A program made the position numbers and the translations under genes. This document shows positions 3,939-8,843 of a stretch of DNA of 8,843 nucleotides, in pieces. The notes under the pieces are model-generated. The model saw only the letters and a list, made by a program, of their open reading frames with translations. It was not told where the DNA came from and did not search any database. How positions within the stretch are numbered: the first letter of the stretch is position 1; every line of letters begins with the position of its first letter. The DNA is from Minisyncoccota bacterium (lineage in GTDB: Bacteria > Patescibacteriota > Minisyncoccia > Minisyncoccales > UBA5738), in NCBI GenBank assembly GCA_025453415.1, contig JALOQL010000035.1, positions 1 through 8,843 of the forward strand. Reading direction: 5' to 3'.

Positions 3939-5915
3939 ATGAACCAAAAAATCAAAGCCATGATTTTCATCGCGATCGCGCTCGCGTTTCCGTTCGCCGG
4001 ACGGGCGCAAACAAGCGCCGATATTTTGGCGCAGATCCGCGCTTTGCAGGCGCAGCTCAACGCGCTCATTGCCCAATTGGGGGGTGCGGCCACGGCGCCG
4101 GCGCCGGCCGCTCCGCCCGCGTGCGGCGGAATATTGTTTTCCCGAAATTTAACCCTTGGGATGACCGGTAACGACGTGAGGTGTCTCCAGGCGTTTCTGA
4201 ACCAAAGCGCCGACACGATTTTAGCGGTTGCCGGCGCCGGATCGCCAGGGGCGGAAACGTTTTACTTTGGCCCCCTGACGCGGGCGGCGGTAATCCGTTT
4301 TCAAAGCAAATATCTTTCCAGTATCATCACCCTTTCCGGGTTTTCCGACGTTTCGGGGGTTGTGGGGACGGCAACGCGCGCGCAACTCAATAATCTGTTA
4401 TTGGCTCCCGCAATCCCGACTGCTCCGACCACCCCGACAACGCCGGGAACCGGTAGCACTGTCGGCGGTATCGTCATTAACGGTCGGGAAGGCGCGCTGA
4501 CCGTATCCGTAAACCCAACACCGATCAATGGGACGCGGGTTTATGAGGGAAATTCCAAGGTTGCGGTCATGGGCATTCAGCTGCGGGCCACCAATTCTGA
4601 TTTGAGCGTGCAGAGGTTGGCTTTGGGATTCAACGAGCGGCCGCAAAATTATTTTTCCGCGGTTTATATTTACGAAGGCAATACGCTGATTGATTCGGTA
4701 AATCTAAACGATTCGACGGTTTCCCGGGTCACGTCAAGCAGGTATGTGGTTTACTTGACCGATTTTAACAACCCGGTGGTCGTTCGAGAGGGAACTACGA
4801 GAACAATCACGGTGCGTGTTGATGTTCAAAGCGGCATCTCTTCTGGACTTTTGACGGATTCGTCGACAAACGTCAATCTGTTTGCCATCGCCAACGGTAT
4901 CCGCGCCATGGACCAAGCGGGATTGAATATTTTCGCGCCCGGCAACGACAATGTTGTCGCGAGGACCGTTAACGTGAACCGTTCGTTAAGCGCGAGCGCG
5001 ACGCTTACCATTGGCAATGATCCGAATACGCCGGCGGTGGGGAATCTTGTCGCCGACAGCAGCAATATGATATCGGAAACAACGATACTGGTTTTTGACG
5101 TTAACGCCAGGAATGACAACCTTTTGATTGGCGATATTAATAACGTCAGGTTCGCGACCGGTACCGGATTTTTGGTTCCGCAAACAGTATATCTGTTTGA
5201 CGATAACGGCGCGCTTATCGCCTCTGCCACCCCAAATCAACAGACGGGAATCGCCAATTTCAACAACATGAATGTCGAAATCGGCGCGGGAACGACCAGA
5301 AAATTCATGATAAAGATCGACGATACGCTTGCTTCCGACGGATCGGACAATGGCAAAACATACCGGGTCTCATTGCAAACAGACGACGGTTCAACGGCTT
5401 ATTTCGTTGTGGAAAGATCGAATGGTTCGCTTTTGCCCGTTGGCGATATGAGCGGTTCGGCGCAAAGTTTTGACCAATTCGCGTTGCAATCCGGGCCGGT
5501 GTTCAATTTCATGAATGTGTCGACATCGCAAATACCGCGGTCAAGCTTTGCTCCGTCAACCATTTCGGCGGCGTTCACGATTCAGGTGACCGCTCGCGGC
5601 GGCGACGTCTATATGCCATTGACCGGAGCGTTCCGGGTGGCGGCGGTGAGGAACAACGATCCGGATACCGCTGCCGCCGTCAGCAGTGTCGTGTATCAAA
5701 TCGCGAACGCCGCCCGCCAGACGAACTCTTACCGCATTTCCCAAAACACAACCGCGACTTTCACCGTTAACGCATCCTGGCCTTTGGCAGGGGCTTCCGG
5801 CGCCTATAATCTTCAGATCGACCGTATCGATTGGGGGTTGAGCGATGCTTCTCCGGCCACCCAAGCCGCGACCTACATGGATAATTTCGTGAGCGGTTTC
5901 GAATTTCTGCAGTAA
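3939..5915 (+). CDS. Secreted peptidoglycan-binding surface protein, 658 aa
   Basis: ATG at 3939 is chosen because it gives a standard signal peptide: basic MNQKIK, hydrophobic core to about 19, and probable cleavage after GRA (23). A GGGAGG lies 16 nt upstream, farther than ideal. Residues about 25-49 (TSADILAQIRALQAQLNAL) form an amphipathic or coiled helix common in Patescibacteria surface proteins. An Ala/Pro linker follows, then a peptidoglycan-binding PG_binding_1-like domain at about 62-155, with LTLGMTGNDVRCLQAFLN and FGPLTRAAVIRFQ; C62 and C82 may pair. After a Thr/Pro linker (157-172) come about 480 residues of beta-rich Ig-like modules (about 182-300, 310-425, 430-655) with recurring patterns such as VYIYEGNTLIDS and VYLFDDNGALIAS. 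No enzyme motif is seen. The protein probably anchors to the wall and displays extended modules. It is a single-gene unit between two terminators. Confidence 0.88.
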   Translation: MNQKIKAMIFIAIALAFPFAGRAQTSADILAQIRALQAQLNALIAQLGGAATAPAPAAPPACGGILFSRNLTLGMTGNDVRCLQAFLNQSADTILAVAGAGSPGAETFYFGPLTRAAVIRFQSKYLSSIITLSGFSDVSGVVGTATRAQLNNLLLAPAIPTAPTTPTTPGTGSTVGGIVINGREGALTVSVNPTPINGTRVYEGNSKVAVMGIQLRATNSDLSVQRLALGFNERPQNYFSAVYIYEGNTLIDSVNLNDSTVSRVTSSRYVVYLTDFNNPVVVREGTTRTITVRVDVQSGISSGLLTDSSTNVNLFAIANGIRAMDQAGLNIFAPGNDNVVARTVNVNRSLSASATLTIGNDPNTPAVGNLVADSSNMISETTILVFDVNARNDNLLIGDINNVRFATGTGFLVPQTVYLFDDNGALIASATPNQQTGIANFNNMNVEIGAGTTRKFMIKIDDTLASDGSDNGKTYRVSLQTDDGSTAYFVVERSNGSLLPVGDMSGSAQSFDQFALQSGPVFNFMNVSTSQIPRSSFAPSTISAAFTIQVTARGGDVYMPLTGAFRVAAVRNNDPDTAAAVSSVVYQIANAARQTNSYRISQNTTATFTVNASWPLAGASGAYNLQIDRIDWGLSDASPATQAATYMDNFVSGFEFLQ

Positions 5916-5926
5916 GGAACGCGGGA

Positions 5927-5962
5927 AAAACCGCCCCATTAAAGCTTTGGGGCGGTTTTGCT
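5927..5962 (+). terminator. Rho-independent terminator, possibly bidirectional
   Basis: AAAACCGCCCCA (5927-5938) pairs perfectly over 12 bp with TGGGGCGGTTTT (5948-5959) around a 9-nt loop. It begins 11 nt after the surface-protein stop. The A-tract on the 5' side (5926-5930) would give a U tract on the other strand as well. Confidence 0.9.
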
Positions 5963-6003
5963 CTTGCCCGCGGCGGTGTTGATTTTTCGCTTGAGGCGGC
6001 TTA

Positions 6004-6012
6004 TGTTAAAAT
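6004..6012 (+). promoter_or_regulatory. Extended -10 promoter element for the channel unit
   Basis: TGTTAAAAT is an extended -10 (TG, n, TAAAAT) placed 27 nt before the channel ATG and just after the preceding terminator, where a new promoter is needed. No strong -35 is seen at 16-18 nt, as is tolerated with extended -10 boxes. It implies transcription begins near 6019 and so argues against the in-frame ATG at 6003 as the start. Confidence 0.55.
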
Positions 6013-6038
6013 TAACAATCTTCAATTATTTAACGGAA

Positions 6039-6377
6039 ATGTTTAAAAGCGCAAAACGTTTTTTCAGGGCCATCTGGGAAGTGACCAGCGATTCGCAATT
6101 CATGGAGCTGATGATCATTGCCGTGTTCACGTTGCTGGTCGGCGCCGCGTTTTATCATTACGCGGAAGGATGGAGTTTCTTGGATTCTTTTTATTTTTCG
6201 GTGACCACGTTGACCACCGTCGGTTACGGCGATCTTTTTCCGTCGACGGATGCCAGTAAGCTTTTTACCAGTTTTTATATTTTGGCAGGGGTGGGAATTT
6301 TACTGGGGTTCGTCAACGCGGTGGCGACGCATGCGCGCGATAAAAGTCCGTTGAATAAATTGTTCGAAAGGCGGTAA
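6039..6377 (+). CDS. Two-helix potassium channel (Ion_trans_2 pore domain)
   Basis: The protein is 112 aa from ATG 6039, chosen because upstream in-frame starts overlap or precede the likely promoter. It is a minimal pore module. Transmembrane helix 1 lies at about 23-40 (LMIIAVFTLLVGAAFYHY), followed by a short extracellular turn with EGWSFLDSFYFSVTTL as turret and pore helix. The K+ selectivity filter TVGYGD is at 60-65, and transmembrane helix 2 at about 75-97 (LFTSFYILAGVGILLGFVNAV). A tetramer is expected, as in KcsA- and MthK-type channels, conducting K+ across the cytoplasmic membrane. The C-terminal tail is only about 15 residues and basic, with no RCK/TrkA-N domain, so gating is not evident. 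It heads a tight run with the 84-aa gene, Nudix gene and pilin-like gene. Function by family is confident; physiological role is not. Confidence 0.93.
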   Translation: MFKSAKRFFRAIWEVTSDSQFMELMIIAVFTLLVGAAFYHYAEGWSFLDSFYFSVTTLTTVGYGDLFPSTDASKLFTSFYILAGVGILLGFVNAVATHARDKSPLNKLFERR

Positions 6378-6400
6378 TCCTTTTTAAAAAACACAAAAAA

Positions 6401-6655
6401 ATGGAACAAAACGAAATTGCCAATTTAAGATGCCGGCTGGCGGCCGATATGGCGTCCGGCAAGATTGCCGACACGCTGCGCCGGCTGAAGGATATGCCGA
6501 TTAACGATCTGCAGGCTTTGAATGTGGCCGAAATGAAATGCCAGGTCGATTGCGCCCTGGACGAGATGGATATCAAACAGATCGAAAAAGGAATGGAAAA
6601 GCTGGATTTTTATGTTTGCGGCATCCTGATGCACCGCGTCCTCGAAGGGGAATGA
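6401..6655 (+). CDS. 84-aa conserved-looking hypothetical protein
   Basis: Not recognised. ATG 6401 follows an A-rich leader without Shine-Dalgarno, 23 nt after the channel stop, and the TGA is 7 nt before the Nudix start, so it sits inside a compact unit. The protein looks all-helical: helix about 2-30 (ANLRCRLAADMASGKIAD), a turn at PINDL, helix about 36-56 (ALNVAEMKCQVDCALDEMD) and helix about 57-80 (IKQIEKGMEKLDFYVCGILM). Four cysteines (C11, C47, C51, C73) include a C-x3-C pair, which could bind metal or be incidental. There is no signal peptide or membrane segment, so it is probably cytoplasmic. Amino-acid composition and frame use look like its neighbours. A real gene is likely from the spacing, but no function can be offered. 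Confidence 0.7.
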   Translation: MEQNEIANLRCRLAADMASGKIADTLRRLKDMPINDLQALNVAEMKCQVDCALDEMDIKQIEKGMEKLDFYVCGILMHRVLEGE

Positions 6656-6662
6656 CCGTGAT

Positions 6663-7046
6663 ATGAAGAGGACCAAGGCATGCGCGATAATAGCCGACTG
6701 CGCGGGCAGGTTGTTGCTGCAGCTGCGCGACGAAGACCCCGAAAAAAACACTTGGGTGCTTTTTGGCGGAGGCGTGCATGACGGGGAAACCGAAGAACAG
6801 GCGCTGCGGCGCGAGATCGCCGAAGAGCTGGATTACAACATAAAGAAAGCGACGTTTTTGATGCGGTACGATTACAACGATACCAAGCAGGCGATTTTCG
6901 TTGTTGTCGAACCCGTGGAGCGGTTGTCGCTTGAATTGCGCGAAGGCGCGGCAATGGGATTTTTTTCGGCCGAGGAGATCGAAGGATTAAGTATGGGTTT
7001 CAATTTCAAGGAAATTTTGCTTAAATATCTAAACGGTAAAGCTTAA
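6663..7046 (+). CDS. Nudix hydrolase
   Basis: Nudix enzymes hydrolyse nucleoside diphosphates linked to another moiety, often damaged or excess nucleotides, using divalent metal held by the Nudix box. This 127-aa protein carries the box at residues 36-58: G-x5-E-x7-REIAEELDY, with E42, R50, E51, E54 and E55 all present. The usual Gly near the end of the consensus (EExGU) is Asp57 here. The flanking pattern is typical: an N-terminal strand KACAIIADCAGRLLLQLRD, WVLFGGGVHDGE leading into the box, then RYDYNDTKQAIFVVVEPVE and a short C-terminal helix. Length equals a minimal stand-alone Nudix domain. The ATG at 6663 is 7 nt after the preceding stop; the next gene starts 9 nt after its TAA. Substrate cannot be inferred; ADP-ribose or (d)NTP-type substrates are both possible. 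Confidence 0.92.
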   Translation: MKRTKACAIIADCAGRLLLQLRDEDPEKNTWVLFGGGVHDGETEEQALRREIAEELDYNIKKATFLMRYDYNDTKQAIFVVVEPVERLSLELREGAAMGFFSAEEIEGLSMGFNFKEILLKYLNGKA

Positions 7047-7055
7047 CAAAATAAC

Positions 7056-8255
7056 ATGGTGGTATTTAAACAAGGAGGGATCATCGGTTCGCTTGGCCCC
7101 AAAAAGATCGGGTTGGTTTTGATGCTCATCGCGGCCGCCGTGATCTTTGTGGCAGCGGCCGGTTTGATCGGCCGGCCGGCATCCGAATTAAAGCCGGCCG
7201 GGAATCCGGAAACGGAAGTGTCCCGGGGAAACACGGGAACGATTGCTCCGGCGGTGGAGGAGGGCTCGCCGGCCGATCAGGCCTCGGAGCCGGAAAACGA
7301 AGCCGCGACCTCGACCGAGGAGACCGCGACCACATCGGTTACAGCCGAGGAGCAAAAAGAAACCGCGGCGTCCGGCGGCGCGGTTGTGCCGGAGCAAAAA
7401 CCGGTGGCTCCGGCGCCGGCAAAACCGGCCGTGGTGACGCCGTCTAAAACAACCTCGGCGGTTTCGAATACACCGGCAAAAACGGCCACGCCCGTTGATC
7501 CGAAGCTGGCGTCGGCGCGCGACGAACAAAGGGGGACTGATATGCGGCGGATTTCGGCGGCCCAGCGATTCTGGTACACTGACCACGAAAAATACTATCC
7601 GGCGCGCGGCATTCCGCTGGCGATCGGCAGCATGAGCCTTAAGGTCGCCGATCCGATCAACGCGGGCAGCGTATGCGGCCGGGATTACGTTTACTGCGGT
7701 TTGGACAACACCGCCAATATCGCCAAATTCTGCTATTACGCGAAGCTGGAGGCCGGCGGTTATTACGCGGTATCGGATTCCGGGAATGCCACAATTTCTT
7801 TTGCGCCGATCAGTCTCGATAATTGCGCGGATTTGGTGGTTGCCGCCAATAAACCCAAGGTTGTCGAAGAGATTTTGCCATCAACGCCCAAAGAAAGAGA
7901 TATAGCCCGCAAGGCGGCGATGGCGCAGCTGATCGTGGCGCAGAACGCCTGGTTCAATCTTAAGGGAAAATATTTCACCTGTGGCCCGAATGGCGGCGAT
8001 TGCGGGGGGAATTCGCGCAGCTATCCGGCGGCGATGGGATTCGCGATGACGAAAACCCCGGTTGATCCGACGAACACCGGGACGGTGTGCGGCCGGGATT
8101 ACGTTTACTGCGGCTTGGACAACACCGCCAATACCGCCAAATTCTGCTATTACGCGAAGCTGGAAACCGGGCGATATTATACCGCGGTCAACGGTAGCAA
8201 TTTCGAGCGCGATAGCGCGCCGGCGACGTTCGCCGAATGCGCGCAGGCAAAGTGA
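7056..8255 (+). CDS. Membrane-anchored protein with two tandem pilin-like Cys-rich domains
   Basis: The product is 399 aa. ATG 7056 is used; a good AAGGAGGGAT lies at 7072-7081 inside the gene with no in-frame ATG at proper distance (next is 7122), so it is taken as chance. Residues 17-38 form a transmembrane anchor. A linker of about 110 residues rich in Ala, Pro, Glu and Thr (40-150) follows, then two homologous domains at about 154-257 and 282-395. Each starts with a pilin-like post-helix segment (ARDEQRGTDMRRISAAQRFW; ARKAAMAQLIVAQNAWF) and shares VCGRDYVYCGLDNTAN.AKFCYYAKLE. Four cysteines are repeated at exactly 138-residue spacing (207/345, 214/352, 226/364, 257/395), suggesting conserved disulfides outside the cell; domain 2 has two more (309, 316). 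Similar domains occur in pseudopilin-like Patescibacteria proteins. Likely a surface or appendage-related protein. No prepilin peptidase motif is seen. Confidence 0.85.
   Translation: MVVFKQGGIIGSLGPKKIGLVLMLIAAAVIFVAAAGLIGRPASELKPAGNPETEVSRGNTGTIAPAVEEGSPADQASEPENEAATSTEETATTSVTAEEQKETAASGGAVVPEQKPVAPAPAKPAVVTPSKTTSAVSNTPAKTATPVDPKLASARDEQRGTDMRRISAAQRFWYTDHEKYYPARGIPLAIGSMSLKVADPINAGSVCGRDYVYCGLDNTANIAKFCYYAKLEAGGYYAVSDSGNATISFAPISLDNCADLVVAANKPKVVEEILPSTPKERDIARKAAMAQLIVAQNAWFNLKGKYFTCGPNGGDCGGNSRSYPAAMGFAMTKTPVDPTNTGTVCGRDYVYCGLDNTANTAKFCYYAKLETGRYYTAVNGSNFERDSAPATFAECAQAK
7671..7750 (+). repeat. Direct repeat, copy 1 (within the two-domain protein)
   Basis: These 80 nt match 8085-8164 at 77 positions with no gaps, 414 nt (138 codons) apart. 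They encode the VCGRDYVYCGLDN and KFCYYAKLE core of domain 1. Confidence 0.95.
8085..8164 (+). repeat. Direct repeat, copy 2 (within the two-domain protein)
   Basis: The second copy encodes the same core in domain 2. Of the three differences from copy 1, two are silent (GTA/GTG, GGT/GGC) and one changes Ile to Thr (ATC/ACC). The domain sequence outside the block is much more divergent. Confidence 0.95.
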
Positions 8256-8275
8256 TTGCAAATAAACGTGATCTC

Positions 8276-8302
8276 AAAGCCCGCCCTTGAAGGCGGGTTT
8301 TT
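8276..8302 (+). terminator. Rho-independent terminator between convergent genes
   Basis: CCCGCC (8280-8285), loop CTTGAA, GGCGGG (8292-8297) followed by five T's; AAA (8276-8278) extends the stem against the T run through a G-T pair. It lies 20 nt after the stop of the two-domain protein and just beyond the stop of the minus-strand polymerase gene, which may also use it, though its own T tract is weak. Confidence 0.88.
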
Positions 8303-8303
8303 G

Positions 8304-8843
8304 CTAACCGACGGATCCCAGGCGGGGAATGCCGATACGGAGGCGACCCCGTTCGCCCTTGAAGGGGTTTTGTTCCCGCTCGCTTTTGCAATTCCGCCCT
8401 TCCTTTGGGGATTTTTGCGTCAGCGCGGTAAAACTGGAACCGAGGAACACCGCGTGTTTGCCGAATTTTTCGGCAGTTTTATCGACTTGCTCGAATATTC
8501 GCGAGAATTTCTCGTTTTTAACCGCCTTGCCGAACAGGTCCAGTTGGTCGGTTTTCTGCTCCGAAAGCTCCATGAGCGTCACGCCCGTGGCGCGGTAGAG
8601 TTCGCCTTTTTTGAAAACTTCGTCGAAGCGGTTTGACGCCAGGTTGACGATTTCGTTGGGGTTGGCGGTTTGCCTTTCCAAATCGATCTGGCAGCCGCGG
8701 TAATTGAACTGCTGGGTTTTGATGAAAAAACAGAAACGCTTGGAGCAAAGGCCGTGCCGCCGCGCCTTAATGCAGGCGTTCTCGATATTTTTAGAAAGTT
8801 GCGAAAAGACGAACGTCCGGTCATTCGATGCCGGGACGAAAGT
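8304..8843 (-). CDS. Y-family DNA polymerase (DinB/UmuC type), C-terminal part (5' end outside window)
   Basis: Reading the minus strand from the window edge, one open frame of 179 residues runs to TAG at 8306-8304; the start and catalytic palm are beyond the window. The visible part is the little-finger (IMS_C) region that grips DNA in translesion polymerases. It opens TFVPASNDRTFVFSQLSKNI, continues ENACIKARRHGLCSKRFCFF and FNYRGCQIDL, then GELYRATGVTLMELSE, the QLDLFGKAV motif and FGKHAVFLGSSFTAL. The LYRATGV...Q.DLFG and GK...GSS patterns are typical of Y-family polymerases related to Pol IV and UmuC, including those of Patescibacteria. The last 38 or so residues after SSFTAL are basic and low-complexity (KSPKEGRNCKSEREQNPFKG) and may be a variable tail. 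The enzyme would copy damaged DNA at the cost of fidelity. Transcription converges with the preceding gene. Confidence 0.88.
   Translation of the reverse strand, partial: TFVPASNDRTFVFSQLSKNIENACIKARRHGLCSKRFCFFIKTQQFNYRGCQIDLERQTANPNEIVNLASNRFDEVFKKGELYRATGVTLMELSEQKTDQLDLFGKAVKNEKFSRIFEQVDKTAEKFGKHAVFLGSSFTALTQKSPKEGRNCKSEREQNPFKGERGRLRIGIPRLGSVG

Noticed and set aside
6003..6038. Alternative upstream starts for the K+ channel (TTG 5958, ATG 6003)
   Set aside because: The first overlaps the preceding terminator and the second overlaps the probable extended -10, so both would be at or before the transcription start.
7072..7081. Strong Shine-Dalgarno AAGGAGGGAT
   Set aside because: It lies inside the 399-codon frame with no in-frame ATG, GTG or TTG at 5-12 nt downstream; the next in-frame ATG (7122) would begin within the membrane helix.
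7188..7586. Minus- and plus-strand Arg-rich frames overlapping the Ala/Pro/Glu linker
   Set aside because: They arise from GC-rich low-complexity coding sequence. The translated products are Arg/Pro runs with no start context or domain.

Overview
The window looks like a piece of a Patescibacteria (Candidate Phyla Radiation) chromosome, most probably Parcubacteria-like. This is an inference from gene content: a five-helix DUF5671-type membrane protein, a secreted peptidoglycan-binding surface protein with an N-terminal ADILAQIRALQAQL-type helix, pilin-like globular domains on other membrane proteins, and a Y-family polymerase of the type common in these genomes. Genes are tightly packed and most lack a clear Shine-Dalgarno sequence. 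TGA is used as a stop (msrA, the original msrB, the 84-aa gene, the last plus-strand gene), so this is not a lineage that has reassigned TGA.

Layout on the plus strand: (1) the 3' end of a DUF459/SGNH-type hydrolase, then a small membrane-anchored protein; (2) a tight run msrA - msrB - coaD-like - DUF5671 protein with GTGA, ATGA and 1-nt junctions, ending at a strong terminator; (3) a single-gene unit for a large secreted surface protein with its own terminator; (4) a unit of a two-helix K+ channel, an 84-aa orphan, a Nudix hydrolase and a membrane-anchored protein with two pilin-like domains, ending at a terminator. (5) On the minus strand, converging on that terminator, is the C-terminal part of a Y-family DNA polymerase cut by the window end.

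The most striking object is a 271-bp insertion at 1978-2248 that splits msrB. It has 31-bp terminal inverted repeats matching at 29 positions and a 2-3 bp target duplication (CA/CCA). Inside are two hairpin arms of about 101 nt, each closed by a long basal stem and tipped by the same 6-bp stem, TGTATC/GATACA, around an 8-nt centre. It encodes nothing and looks like a non-autonomous MITE-like element or a structured nucleic-acid element. Removing it with one copy of the duplication (273 nt, 91 codons) restores a complete 136-aa MsrB whose stop overlaps the coaD-like start. As it stands MsrB lacks its C-terminal catalytic part.

The genes suggest a small-genome cell with oxidative-damage repair (MsrA, formerly MsrB), coenzyme A synthesis, nucleotide housekeeping, potassium transport and a cell surface decorated with pilin-like and peptidoglycan-binding proteins. 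No RNA genes or CRISPR arrays were seen.
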